Below, one piece after another: positions 1 through 8,673 of a DNA stretch of 64,000 nt (position 1 is its first letter; the number at the start of each line of letters is the position of its first letter). Source of the DNA: Bacillus sp. WMMC1349 (GTDB lineage Bacteria; Bacillota; Bacilli; Bacillales; Bacillaceae). The notes beneath the pieces are model-generated. The model did not search any database. It was not told the origin of the DNA and worked only from the letters and a program-made list of their open reading frames with translations. Location: contig NZ_JABJUQ010000007.1 of assembly GCF_013155385.1 (NCBI RefSeq), forward strand, positions 2,884,501 to 2,948,500, read 5' to 3'. Made by a program: the position numbers and the translations under genes.

Positions 1-14
1 TATCTATCCTTGAG

Positions 15-548
15 TCATAAAAGACTTTCATCTGGCTCAAAACCTGGATAGTCTTTTGGTGGACAAGGAGCTAAATCATGTGCACCCTCATATGGTGGTC
101 TTCCATTCAAACCAACTACTGGGTACCATGATTCAATTTTTCGATATGGCATACCTTTGTGCATCATCTTACTTTCTGCTAGCTCGTGGTCTGCTAATTT
201 TCTAAACCATGCTTTTTCTTCAGGTGATAACTCAGCCTTAAGTGCTTTTTCCCATCCATAAGCTATGTGCATATCTGGGTGAAAGTAGCCTTTGTAATAA
301 TATTTCCCATTAATAGTATCGGGCAAATTAATATGTTCCTTTAAAAATAGGGGGTTTTTCAAATCTGTAGTTTCCTCTATACTAAGCCCTGTGTTTTTAG
401 AGAATACTTCAAGCTCCTTTTTATCTAATCCAGTTGCCCTTAACCTGTCATAAGTCTTTTGTGCTATTAATTCTTGTTTTATAAACGGCTCGAATTTTAT
501 TGGTTGGGTTTTCAACACTAAACTAGACAGTTTTCTTAAGGTGTGCAA
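15..548 (-). pseudogene. Cassette A: orphan toxin C-terminal domain, 5' end cut by IS3 element
   Basis: The 177-codon frame holds a toxin-tip-like domain but its first ~15 codons read through the end of the neighbouring IS3 transposase (whose own frame ends TAG at 522-524), so the linker that precedes other cassettes is gone. The protein shares a pattern with the tip of cassette C: a K-N-T-G segment, an aromatic A-x-x-W-E segment, then D-H-E-L-A-E-S followed by M and G-x-x-Y. I do not recognise the family; the conserved H-E-L-x-E-S suggests a catalytic or metal site, which is inference. No start or ribosome site is evident, so it is probably not expressed. Its immunity gene would lie left of the window. 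Confidence 0.6.
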
Positions 549-1290
549 GTTTGTATTCCACTGGACTTAAATCATCTAAAGTCCCATGAATGCGTAGGTG
601 GTTGAACCAATGCACGTAGTCTGTAAATTCTCTCTGTAACTCTTCTAAGCTCTCAAAATGACGTTTCTTTACGAACTCGGTTTTAATAATCTTGTATGTG
701 GCTTTCTGCTACAGCGTTATCATACGGACAGCCTTTCATACTTAGTGATCGCTTGATGTTTTTAAACTCTTTTCCTCTGTCAGTATGGAATAGTTGAATA
801 CGATGCAAGTTCCCCTTTATGGACGATAGAGCCCGATAAACGAGTAACGCATCTTTATTCTCACCTGTACTAAATCCAATCATTTCTCGATTATAGAGAT
901 CAACAAATACACATATGTAATGCCATTTTTTCTGCACCCTTACATACGTTAGATCACTGACCACGACGGTCAACTCATTTGCTTGTGTACTGTCATTTGG
1001 TTTTTCTTTATGCGGCTTGAGCTGAGCCACAGTATAAGCTGAAATAAGCCCTTGTTCATTCATTATTCTGCCGATGCGACGACGAGAAACGATTTTCCCA
1101 CGCTTTTTTAGCTCATGCTTGCACCGTAATTTTGACGGCTTTGATGAAAGATTTCAACGATGTCAGAGTAACATCATCTTCATTCTTTCGTTCTTTTGCT
1201 TCGTAATAATACGTACTTCTAGGGAGTTGTAAGCCCCTGCACATTGCTGATATCGAGTATTTGTGCTGGTCACATTTACTTTCGTCCTCG
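522..1290 (-). pseudogene. IS3 OrfB transposase remnant (frameshifted)
   Basis: The best-preserved frame (683-1063) contains the integrase core: V-S-D-L-T-Y with the first Asp, F-H-T-D-R-G with the second Asp, and N-A-V-A-E-S with the catalytic Glu. Just after the Glu, near 685-692, one base shifts the frame; the downstream frame continues S-T-Y-K-I-I-K-T-E-F and ends with the typical IRIHGTLDDLSP-type tail and a TAG at 522-524. The N-terminal part (about 1064-1290) also carries stops. Catalytic residues survive but no full-length protein can be made. Confidence 0.8.
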
Positions 1291-1307
1291 TATCAGCGCA
1301 GCTTGCT

Positions 1308-1553
1308 TTAAATATCATTTTCCATCTCTAATTGCTTAGTACGCTTTCTAAGATCCCGCAACTCTTTCTGTTCGGGGCTGAGATTCTCCTTTTCTTTGAA
1401 GGAACAAGATGTTTTGCTTTGATTCACCCACTTATCAAGGGAAGAAGGGATTAAATCATATTCTCGAATGATATCTTTACGAGGCTTTCCATTTTCACGT
1501 ATGTTTCTACTAAAAAAATAATGAACCAGCCTACTTAATTTCAGCTGATTCAT
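1308..1553 (-). pseudogene. IS3 OrfA remnant (frameshifted)
   Basis: 81 codons beginning MNQLKLSRL and containing the helix-turn-helix text K-P-R-K-D-I-I-R-E-Y-D-L and L-D-K-W-V typical of IS3/IS150 OrfA, followed by a leucine-zipper-like stretch. The frame stops after M-E-N-D-I where relatives continue L-K-Q-A; a lost T explains it, because K-Q-A-A-L follows in the next frame. Programmed frameshifting to OrfB is therefore not the cause. Confidence 0.75.
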
Positions 1554-1688
1554 TTCATCTTTTCACTGCATTATTAATATTATGCAGTGTATTTTAGTAT
1601 AAATTTTATTGTAACTGTTATAAACAGTTACTCGCGTAGTTTTTTATATTATGTTAAACTTAATTTTGCAGTTAGCGTAATATTTCAC

Positions 1689-2045
1689 TCATAACTTTTC
1701 AAAATATTCACCATCTTGATTCATTAGTATTATTTTGATATACTTTTTCTTCAATTCACTATATAGTTTATTTACAATTAGTTCACTTTTTTCATGACTA
1801 CTCAATTCTAGATTTATAACATATCTAATTTTTATGTTATACTTGCATAAGACTTCCTCAATTTCCTCTTGGTAATAATCTTTATCTACCTCGGTGCCAG
1901 AATAATTTATCCATACTGATGCTTCCTTATTCTGAATTGTAAAATCTCCAATGTCATTGTTATATCCATAGAAACTTTTAATTATACCTGCTAAATCTTT
2001 CTTTTCTATGAATTCCTCTAAAAATATCTGATAACTCCTGCTCAT
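1689..2045 (-). CDS. Cassette B immunity protein (putative)
   Basis: 118 aa, soluble and acidic-to-mixed, starting ATG immediately after the TAA of the cassette B toxin (TAAATG), the usual tight toxin-immunity arrangement. I do not recognise the family. Position, size and direct coupling to a nuclease-like toxin tip are the grounds for calling it immunity. If the upstream toxin frame is silent, this gene could still protect against the same toxin from sister cells if it has its own promoter, which I could not identify. Confidence 0.6.
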   Translation of the reverse strand: MSRSYQIFLEEFIEKKDLAGIIKSFYGYNNDIGDFTIQNKEASVWINYSGTEVDKDYYQEEIEEVLCKYNIKIRYVINLELSSHEKSELIVNKLYSELKKKYIKIILMNQDGEYFEKL

Positions 2046-2801
2046 TTATTTACCTCCAACTAATTTTTTAAGTTCATCGAGACTTTGAATCACTTTAACT
2101 CCTGTTGCCTCTATCCCTGGTATTTTCGTAGCTGAAATATTCGGTGCATAAAGAATGACTTCTTTGCCTTCTGGATTAATATATTGTGCCCTTTCATCAA
2201 AATATTTTGTAAATGTAGAAGGTTCTTTAGACTTTTTTCCATTAAATGCATCTATAATATACTTTTCTGTTTCAACGTCAATTTCCCCTATTCTACCATT
2301 GGGAGTGTCAATATTCTTCCTGAACGCTATTACATGCCCCCTTATTGAATTTGCAACTTCTCCTTCTAGTTTTAAATCAGGTTTTTGTGACCTAAGAGCC
2401 TTATTAATTTTTTTTGCAATCGTTGGCTCAATAGCTTCTCCTACTCCCTCAGCACCTTCCCCAACACTCTTACCACCATGCGGCTCATTTGCTTTCCCAG
2501 CGTTTTTCGCCGCATCGCTTCCTTTTTCAACTTTCCGCACCGATCCATTGGGTTCAGCTTTAGGTGCTCGGTTGATACCCTTCGCATCATCAATAGCTGA
2601 ACCTTTGCTTCCAAGCGAGGCGCCTCGCTTTCCAGCTCCAGCTGCTACCCCTGCTTTGGCTTGTTCTAGGTCTTTTTGGGCTTGCTGAAGCGATTCTCCA
2701 ATTTTGGCTTTTGATGTTTTGTAGGCTTCTTCGAATTTGTTCGAGAAGTTTGTGCCTTTTCCGATGACGGTGCCGTCTGCTTGGACTTCCGCTTGTTGCA
2801 T
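2046..2801 (-). pseudogene. Cassette B: orphan toxin module, restriction-endonuclease-like tip, lost start
   Basis: The open frame begins at an internal Met (M-Q-Q-A-E-V). Homology to the main toxin linker actually extends upstream to about 2921, but there the start-equivalent ATG of sister cassettes is ATA (2922-2924) and a Gln codon has become TAA (2907-2909). The linker then runs through G-K-S-V-G-E-G-A-E-G, followed by a ~125-aa tip with I-G-E-I-D-V-E and Y-I-I-D-A, a pattern compatible with a PD-(D/E)XK nuclease core, ending in a V-I-L-Y / S-L-D-E-L-K-K-L segment also seen in cassette D. No ribosome site precedes the internal Met. Most likely a silent donor cassette. Confidence 0.6.
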
Positions 2802-2924
2802 GACATTGTCAAGGGATTTACCGACTCGTTTTTCGACACCGTATTTGATGTCATTGAATTTATCAATGGCTTTCCAGCGTTTTAAATTCAGATTGTACTT
2901 TGCAAGTTAACTGCTTTCTTTTAT

Positions 2925-3238
2925 TATTAGTCGTCTTATCCCTGCAATAAGATACGATCATTTCCTTCCACCGTAACTATCATTACAGTTACTTACATAG
3001 TTGCGATTTCTTTGATAAACCGTAAGAAAACAAAGATAACAAAAAACAGGTCAATCATGGTGGTAGCTGACCATGATCAGCCTGTTTGATGTAACAGAAT
3101 AGTGATATTTAGGTTATAAAATTAAAGCATTTGATGTGCGTACATGCGAAATCGAGAAGTCTTCATACGGGTATTACATGGGTTATATGAGTTATTGGTT
3201 GAATGATGGGTTCATTCGGCTACTAGGTAGCCCCATTA
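2925..3238 (-). repeat. Inter-cassette repeat, copy 1 (upstream of cassette B)
   Basis: About 310 bp without a gene, closely matching 6060-6315 and 7945-8240. It contains a terminator-like hairpin (3045-3086), an A/T-rich tract, a C-G-G-G-T-A-T-T-A-C-A-T-G-G-G segment and a T-A-G-G-T-A-G-C-C-C-C block near the right end. Because it precedes each linker copy, the duplicated unit is intergenic repeat + linker + tip + immunity gene. Confidence 0.7.
3045..3086 (-). terminator. Hairpin terminator inside inter-cassette repeat 1
   Basis: Inverted repeat AACAGG(C)TGATCATGG / CCATGATT-ACCTGTT with a short loop; on the minus strand it is followed by a T-run. It would end transcripts coming from cassette C before cassette B. 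Confidence 0.6.
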
Positions 3239-3262
3239 ATACTAGGTTTAATCAAAATTAAC

Positions 3263-3508
3263 TTAAGAAGCATATGTTGTTGTATCAGGAAAAACTCCAT
3301 CTCCTTCTTTGAGTATTCTAATTAGTTTTGATGCCGCAGTAAAATAATAGAAATTACTAGTCGTGCTCGGAACTTTTTCAATCTCCTCAGGTTCACCGTT
3401 AATTTTGTTTAGCCGTAACCTCCCCAATTTATCTTTATCAGGACCAAACTTATATATAACAAATTCTTCAGTTTCTTCTTCTTTCACTAGCAAAACATAC
3501 GTAGCCAA
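3263..3508 (-). CDS. Cassette C immunity protein (putative)
   Basis: The longest frame starts at 3598 inside the toxin, but the start is more likely TTG at 3508, preceded by a strong GAGGAGGAG ribosome site 5 bases upstream and lying just beyond the toxin stop (3522-3524). This gives 81 aa beginning M-A-T-Y-V-L-L-V-K. The sequence is charged, without membrane segments; family not recognised. Called immunity from its position behind the cassette C toxin tip. Confidence 0.55.
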   Translation of the reverse strand: MATYVLLVKEEETEEFVIYKFGPDKDKLGRLRLNKINGEPEEIEKVPSTTSNFYYFTAASKLIRILKEGDGVFPDTTTYAS

Positions 3509-3521
3509 ACTTCTCTCCTCC

Positions 3522-4432
3522 TCATTCTTCAAATACGTTATCTGACCAATTATAATACTTTTGGGCTTCTGCATGTCCTTGCTCGTAGGTAGCCCCATGC
3601 TTTTTCATGTAATTAGATTCAAACAGTTCGTGATTTAACAATAAAATGTCATTTTTATTGTAGTTCCCTTGCATTAACCGTTCCCAAGCCACAGCTTGTT
3701 GATAATTTGGGTCAAATGACTTTACTTGACCATTATCAAATTTATGTTTTTCTATGAACAAATGATTCTTAATCTGCTGAATATCAGCTTCTTTCCAACC
3801 AGTATTCTTAGCAATATCACTGATATCATTATTCATAGTTTTAAAACTTGCATATATACTTTTTGCCATATCTTCCTGTTTCATATACTCAGTTATAGAA
3901 GTGAATTTCACTTTAGGTACATCTACATTATCAATCCGTTCACCTTTAGCATTATGGATTGGGTTGGGCGTCCCATTTGGATGAAGATTCCCCGCCCCTC
4001 ATCACCGTTCCCAACACTCTTACCACCTTGCGTTTCATTAACTTTCCCAGCGTTTTTCGCCGCATCGCTTCCTTTATCAACCTTTTGCACCGGTCCATTT
4101 GATTCGGCTTTAGGTGCTTTGTTGATGCCCTTTGCATCATCAATAGCTGAACCTTTGCTTCCAAGCGACGCTCCGCGCTTTCCAGCTGCTGCCCCTGCTT
4201 TGGCTGCTGCTAGATCGTTTTGGGCTTGCTGAATTGATTCTCCGATTTTGGCTTTTGATGTTTTGTGGGCTTCTTCCAGTTGGTCCGAGAAGTTTGGGCC
4301 TTTTCTGATGATGGTGGCGTCCGGTTGAATTTCCGGATTTCGCATGACGTTGTCAAGGGAGACCGACTGGTTTTTTGGTGCATGTGCAATCAATCTTACC
4401 TGCTTATTGCCACTGTCATTCAGCTCCTTCAT
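3522..4432 (-). pseudogene. Cassette C: orphan toxin module, frameshifted at the linker/tip junction
   Basis: The linker frame (from 4432) begins M-K-E-L-N-D-S-G-N-K, unlike the sister cassettes, then joins the conserved text from S-L-D-N-V-M to G-K-S-V-G-N-G. Near 3985-4005 the frame runs into G-R-G-I-F-I-Q and stops at about 3923, whereas the adjacent frame reads L-H-P-N-G-T-P-N-P-I-H-N-A-K-G-E-R-I and continues into the tip (ending 3522). One missing base would restore fusion. The tip (about 130 aa) shares K-N-T-G, A-x-A-W-E-R-L and L-N-H-E-L-F-E-S with cassette A; family not recognised. It may be a decayed or silent donor module, unless the indel is a sequencing error in the G-rich stretch. 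Confidence 0.6.
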
Positions 4433-4449
4433 TTATTTTCTGCATGCAA

Positions 4450-4492
4450 AAAAGCTCATTCCTACTCATCGTTGAAGTGGGAATGAGCTTTT
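4450..4492 (-). terminator. Rho-independent terminator between cassettes D and C
   Basis: Perfect 13-bp inverted repeat (AAAAGCTCATTCC / GGAATGAGCTTTT) with a 17-base loop; on the minus strand it ends in six T. It lies after the cassette D immunity gene and replaces the inter-cassette repeat here. Confidence 0.8.
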
Positions 4493-4580
4493 GAGGTTTA
4501 TCAAGTGTTTGAGTCAGCTAGTGTTTGGTTTGTTGGTTGTATTGTACGATCTTGTTATTGGGGCTGTAAACCCTCACAAG

Positions 4581-5066
4581 TTAGTTTTTAGGATTCTTAT
4601 AGCACCAATCTGGGTCATACGGTAACGATTTTAATTTTTGCATATCCTCCCAACTGTAGACCCAATCATAGTCCGCGACCCAAAAGTAATCATCGGGGTT
4701 TAATTTCAGGTATTCATATATAAAGCGAAATATCAATTCTTGGACACCATAAATCTCCTCAATTCCACCCACCTGATATAGTGAAAGACTCGAATCCAAG
4801 CCAAAAATGACCTCGTCATTATCATAAATGATCTCGTAGTTATCAAGTCCATCAACATAAAATATAAATTGCTGATTATTCTCATTAACCAAAGGCTTAT
4901 CAGTAACATTTAAGGTTGTATATAAGAACTGTTCATTCTTATATTTTTTATAGTTATCAAAATACAATCTAGCATCTGCATGAAAAGCAGCCACTATCGT
5001 GTCGCTTAACAATTTTTCAGGGGTATACTTTTCTTGCTTCATTAAAATAAATGCTGACGTTCCCAT
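4581..5066 (-). CDS. Cassette D immunity protein (putative)
   Basis: 161 aa, ATG one base after the cassette D toxin TAG. Acidic and rich in Tyr, Asp and Trp (for example Y-F-W-V-A-D-Y-D-W-V-Y near the C-terminus), as is common for proteins that neutralise basic nucleases. Family not recognised. It ends just before a strong terminator. Judged as immunity by location. Confidence 0.65.
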   Translation of the reverse strand: MGTSAFILMKQEKYTPEKLLSDTIVAAFHADARLYFDNYKKYKNEQFLYTTLNVTDKPLVNENNQQFIFYVDGLDNYEIIYDNDEVIFGLDSSLSLYQVGGIEEIYGVQELIFRFIYEYLKLNPDDYFWVADYDWVYSWEDMQKLKSLPYDPDWCYKNPKN

Positions 5067-5067
5067 A

Positions 5068-6057
5068 CTACTTTATCACCTTTCCTAATTCGTCTAATGA
5101 ATTAACGATAGTCACACCCAACTCTTTAATCTGTTCTAATTTTTGTATATCTCTTGGAGATAAATTACCAAAGGGCTTATCGATATACAGAATAACTTTC
5201 TTTTGTTCCGGATTGAAATAGAACTCGTCAGTCGCATCTGTCATTTTCTCCAGTTGCCCTTCCTTGACAGCTTTAATTGATGCCTTAACTTCAATCAGTT
5301 CATCTTTTGTAACCACATCTAAGTCCCCTGCGGCTTGACCATCTTTCTTCAATACCTTCTGTCCAAAACCAGTTACTTCCTTCTGTTGTCTTAAGAAATC
5401 CGCTACCTTTGCTTCAGTAGCTTTGCCAACGTCTGAACTTTTTAAAAAGCTATCAATATCACGATTAATATTTTTCGGATGTTGATCAACCCATCTGAGT
5501 TCATTACCAGCAGGATTTGTGTATTTCGTTTTACCTCCGTCCTTAACTACGCTACCAACATTCGTAGCTTTTGGTGCCCCCTCAGCACCTTCCCCAACAC
5601 TCTTACCACCTTGCGTTTCATTAACTTTCCCAGCGTTTTTCGCCGCATCGCTTCCTTTTTCAACCTTTTGCACGGATCCAGGTGTCTCGGTTTTAGGTGC
5701 TCGGTTGATACCCTTCGCATCATCAATAGCTGAACCTTTGCTTCCAAGCGAGGCGCCTCGCTTTCCAGCTCCAGCTGCTGCCCCTGCTTTGGCTTGTTCT
5801 AGGTCTTTTTGGGCTTGCTGAAGCGATTCTCCAATTTTGGCTTTTGATGTTTTGTAGGCTTCTTCGAATTTGTTCGAGAAGTTTGTGCCTTTTCCGATGA
5901 CGGTGCCGTCTGCTTGGACTTCCGCTTGTTGCATGACATTGTCAAGGGATTTACCGACTCGTTTTTCGACACCGTATTTGATGTCATTGATTTTATCAAT
6001 GGCTTCCCATCGTTTTAATTTCAGATTGTACTTTGCAAGTTGTCTGCTTTCTTTCAT
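5068..6057 (-). CDS. Cassette D: orphan toxin module with PD-(D/E)XK nuclease-like tip
   Basis: 329 aa, the only orphan cassette with linker and tip in one uninterrupted frame. Residues 1-160 repeat the main toxin linker (K-Y-N-L-K-L-K-R-W to G-K-S-V-G-E-G-A-E-G). The tip (about 165-329) has E-A-K-V-A-D-F-L, then A-G-D-L-D-V-V and L-I-E-V-K-A-S, the spaced D...ExK arrangement of restriction-endonuclease-fold toxins. It lacks the N-terminal secretion region of the full toxin and no clear ribosome site precedes the ATG (GACTAATAATG), so it may not be translated alone; recombination into the main toxin gene would express it. Confidence 0.7.
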   Translation of the reverse strand: MKESRQLAKYNLKLKRWEAIDKINDIKYGVEKRVGKSLDNVMQQAEVQADGTVIGKGTNFSNKFEEAYKTSKAKIGESLQQAQKDLEQAKAGAAAGAGKRGASLGSKGSAIDDAKGINRAPKTETPGSVQKVEKGSDAAKNAGKVNETQGGKSVGEGAEGAPKATNVGSVVKDGGKTKYTNPAGNELRWVDQHPKNINRDIDSFLKSSDVGKATEAKVADFLRQQKEVTGFGQKVLKKDGQAAGDLDVVTKDELIEVKASIKAVKEGQLEKMTDATDEFYFNPEQKKVILYIDKPFGNLSPRDIQKLEQIKELGVTIVNSLDELGKVIK

Positions 6058-6059
6058 TA

Positions 6060-6315
6060 TTAGTCGTCTTAACCCAGCAATAAGATACGATCAATTCCTT
6101 CCACTGTAACTATCGTTGCTGTTACTTACATAATTGCGATTCTTTCTGATAAACCGTAAGAAAACGAAGATAACAAAAAACAGGTTAATCATGGTGTATC
6201 TGACCATAATCACCTGTTCATTGTAACGCTATTACGTTATTTAGGGTATAAAATTCAAAAATGTCAGTACAACAGAAGTGACGAAATCTTTATACGGGTA
6301 TTACATGGGTTAAGT
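6060..6315 (-). repeat. Inter-cassette repeat, copy 2 (upstream of cassette D)
   Basis: Nearly the same sequence as 2925-3238 and 7945-8240 up to the ATTACATGGGTTA block; beyond that (about 6312-6400) the sequence diverges and holds nothing I recognise before the pentapeptide gene. Contains the hairpin at 6179-6218. Confidence 0.7.
6179..6218 (-). terminator. Hairpin terminator inside inter-cassette repeat 2
   Basis: Inverted repeat ACAGGTTAATCATGGT / ACCATAATCACCTGT followed on the minus strand by TTTTTTG. It would end transcripts from cassette E. Confidence 0.65.
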
Positions 6316-6401
6316 CGTCTTAAAATCATCCCCACCCATGGATGAGAGTTGAGACAGAATAAACCACAATGGCTTAGCTAACGGATTGTGTGAATAGAGC
6401 A

Positions 6402-7001
6402 TCACATACAATTTTCAAAAATCCATCTTTTGGCTTGTTCTTTATCTAAGGTTATAGGATTCTCGGGAGTTCCAATATTTATACTAATAATATTTGCATT
6501 CTCAATTCCCTTAACATTTCTAAAACTTGCTCCCTTAACCAAAACATCTTCAAAAAAAGAATCTTCAATATTAGCATTATCTAGTACTGAATCTCTAAAG
6601 TCTACACTACTAAAATAACAAATATTTAATTCAGCATTTGATAGATCAGCTCCTAAAAAGACCGTCTCTTCACTTTCACAATCTGTAAATCTAGCATTTT
6701 TAAGATTACTATTACTAAAATCAGCATAAGATACATTTCCTTTATAGAAGTTAGCATGCTTTAACCAAGCATTTCTAAACGTTGAAGAACAAAGCCATGT
6801 TAAAATAAAATTACCCGCTTCTAAGTTCATGCTATCAAATGAACAGCCGATCAATCTAGCTTCCTTTAAAGAAAACTTCGACAGATCAATATACTCTAAA
6901 TTAATTTCGTCAAGTATTAACTTCTTTCCGTTATCACCTTCTGACTCTAACCATATTTGATGCGATTCTAACTGTTCGATTATATTTTTTTCATTTTCCA
7001 T
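6402..7001 (-). CDS. Cassette E immunity protein, pentapeptide-repeat type
   Basis: 199 aa. From about residue 40 to 165 the sequence is a run of pentapeptide repeats of the A(D/N)LXX / (S/T)(F/L)XXA type (for example S-F-D-S-M-N-L-E-A-G-N-F and A-D-F-S-N-S-N-L-K-N-A), predicted to fold as a right-handed quadrilateral beta-helix. An AAGGAGGG ribosome site sits just upstream of the ATG, 17 bases after the toxin stop. Pentapeptide proteins are a known class of immunity protein in polymorphic toxin systems and also mimic DNA in gyrase protection; here position favours immunity against the neighbouring nuclease-like tip. Confidence 0.75.
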   Translation of the reverse strand: MENEKNIIEQLESHQIWLESEGDNGKKLILDEINLEYIDLSKFSLKEARLIGCSFDSMNLEAGNFILTWLCSSTFRNAWLKHANFYKGNVSYADFSNSNLKNARFTDCESEETVFLGADLSNAELNICYFSSVDFRDSVLDNANIEDSFFEDVLVKGASFRNVKGIENANIISINIGTPENPITLDKEQAKRWIFENCM

Positions 7002-7017
7002 TCTATCCCTCCTTAAT

Positions 7018-7942
7018 TTAAGGATACCAAATTACTCTATCAACTAATCCTTCCTTAACAATAGCCTCTTTTAGTTGCTCGATATGCTCTGGAACTAGTT
7101 GTCTGGTATCAATTATTATATTGATGTCTTTATTCAATTTTTTGTACATATTCTTCAGTGTAGTTTTCACGCTAAATGCACCTTTTTTGGGATCGGTGTG
7201 ACCATTAGGGTAAGACTCATAACTCTTGACATCCCAACGTTGCTTATTAGGTGATAATTCATCATAAAATTCAGCTCCACCTGAATCTCTTTTTATCCTA
7301 CCTAGATCTCCTCTTTCTTCTACAGCTATACCTACTTCTCTTTCCTTTTTCCCTTGATCATCTAAAACATGTCCTCTATCTGGATCTGTAGCCAAGTCGT
7401 CTAACTCTTCTTGGGTTCTTCCTCCAGTATATTTTCCGTTCTCATCATAAATGTCAGATTTATTTATTTCACCCTTCCCCAACACTCTTACCACCATGCG
7501 GCTCATTTGCTTTCCCAGCATTTTTCGCCGCATCGCTTCCTTTATCAACCTTTTGCACCGGTCCATTGGGTTCGGCTTTAGGTGCTTTGTTGATACCCTT
7601 CGCATCATCAATAGCTGAACCTTTGCTTCCAAGCGAGGCGCCTCGCTTTCCAGCCCCAGCTGCTGCCCCTGCTTTGGCTGCTGCTAGATCGTTTTGGGCT
7701 TGCTGAATTGATTCTCCGATTTTGGCTTTTGATGTTTTGTGGGCTTCTACGGCGTTGTCGTAGAAGTTTGGACCTTTTCCGATAATGGTGCCGTCTGGTT
7801 GGACTTCCGCTTGTTGCATGACATTGTCAAGGGATTTGCCGACTCGTTTATTGATACCGTGTTTGATGTCATTGAATTTATCAATGGCTTTCCATCGTTT
7901 TAAATTTAGATTGTACTTTGCAAGTTGACTGCTTTTTTTCAT
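7018..7942 (-). pseudogene. Cassette E: orphan toxin module, frameshifted at the linker/tip junction
   Basis: The linker frame (from ATG at 7942, M-K-K-S-S-Q-L-A-K-Y-N) ends G-K-S-V-G-E-G then TGA at about 7469-7471. The tip is in another frame (down to 7018): E-I-N-K-S-D-I-Y-D-E-N-G-K, then G-R-T-Q-E-E-L, E-R-E-V-G-I-A, F-Y-D, W-D-V-K-S, I-I-I-D-T-R and V-I-W-Y-P. Removing one G from the GGG near 7474-7476 rejoins the two. The W-D-V-K motif with upstream acidic residues suits a nuclease fold; the exact family is not named here. Either a mutation, a sequencing error in a G run, or a silent cassette. Confidence 0.65.
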
Positions 7943-7944
7943 TA

Positions 7945-8240
7945 TTAGTCGTCTTAACCCAGCAATAAGATACGATCAATTCCTTCCACCGTAACTATCG
8001 TTGCTGTTACTTACATAATTGCGATTCTTACTGATCGTAAGAAAACGAAGATAACAAAAAACAGGTCAATCATGGTGTATCTGACCATAATCACCTGTTC
8101 ATTGTAATGCTATTACGTTATTTAGGGTATAAAATTCAACAATGTGAGTACAACAGAAATGACGAAATCTTTACACGGGTATTACATGGGTTATAGGTGT
8201 TATTGGAATGATAAATTCATTCAGCACTGGGTAGCCCCCA
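7945..8240 (-). repeat. Inter-cassette repeat, copy 3 (upstream of cassette E)
   Basis: Matches 2925-3238 and 6060-6315, including TCGTCTTAACCCAGCAATAA near the cassette start, the hairpin at 8060-8098 and the GGGTAGCCCC block near the right end. No gene within it. Confidence 0.7.
8060..8098 (-). terminator. Hairpin terminator inside inter-cassette repeat 3
   Basis: ACAGGTCAATCATGGT / ACCATAATCACCTGT with T-run on the minus strand; placed after the cassette F immunity gene. Confidence 0.65.
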
Positions 8241-8266
8241 CGTTACATCGGAAGATTCTCATCAAT

Positions 8267-8671
8267 TTAAAGGATAGCTTTAAAAGGAGGATGACTAGTT
8301 CCTTTATTTTGTAATTCGGTTGGTCTTCTAAATCGTGAACTAGATTCCAATTTGAATATTAAACAGTCTTCTCTAACTTCACTAATAGAAACGTTTACCC
8401 ACAAAGGAAATAGAAGTCGAGGATGAACTAACATATCAATCACTTCGTCTAACCTCAACACTCTGTTATCAATATTTTTTTCGCTCAATATTCCCAATCT
8501 CATAAAATCATCATTTGAATTGTGACTTTTCCCCTGTTCATCATTTACACACAAAGTAAACCTTATTTCCTCACACAATCGAATATTTTGTTTTAAAGTT
8601 ACTTTTTCAATGGTCTTTAATAAATTGTTCCTAAAAAGCTGTTTATTCATTTGAGAAATTTTATTTTCCAT
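8267..8671 (-). CDS. Cassette F immunity protein (putative)
   Basis: 134 aa if started at ATG 8671, two bases after the cassette F toxin stop; a longer frame from 8692 overlaps the toxin. Mixed charge, no membrane segment, family not recognised. Assigned as immunity by adjacency to the toxin-tip remnant. It remains intact although its partner toxin was cut by an IS66 element, as expected for a retained protective gene. Confidence 0.6.
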   Translation of the reverse strand: MENKISQMNKQLFRNNLLKTIEKVTLKQNIRLCEEIRFTLCVNDEQGKSHNSNDDFMRLGILSEKNIDNRVLRLDEVIDMLVHPRLLFPLWVNVSISEVREDCLIFKLESSSRFRRPTELQNKGTSHPPFKAIL

Positions 8672-8673
8672 GA

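Larger units (their letters stand above)
505..1600 (-). mobile_element. Decayed IS3-family (IS150-like) insertion sequence
   Basis: Two minus-strand frames correspond to OrfA (helix-turn-helix plus coiled coil) and OrfB (DDE integrase) of an IS3-family element. Both are frameshifted. The element separates cassette A from cassette B and has truncated A. Exact terminal repeats could not be fixed by eye; the limits given are approximate. Confidence 0.75.

Noticed and set aside
2155..2688. 177-codon plus-strand frame opposite cassette B
   Set aside because: Exact antisense of the conserved linker; similar plus-strand frames appear opposite every linker copy (3726-4232, 5519-5821, 12234-12644), caused by Ala/Gly-rich codon bias.
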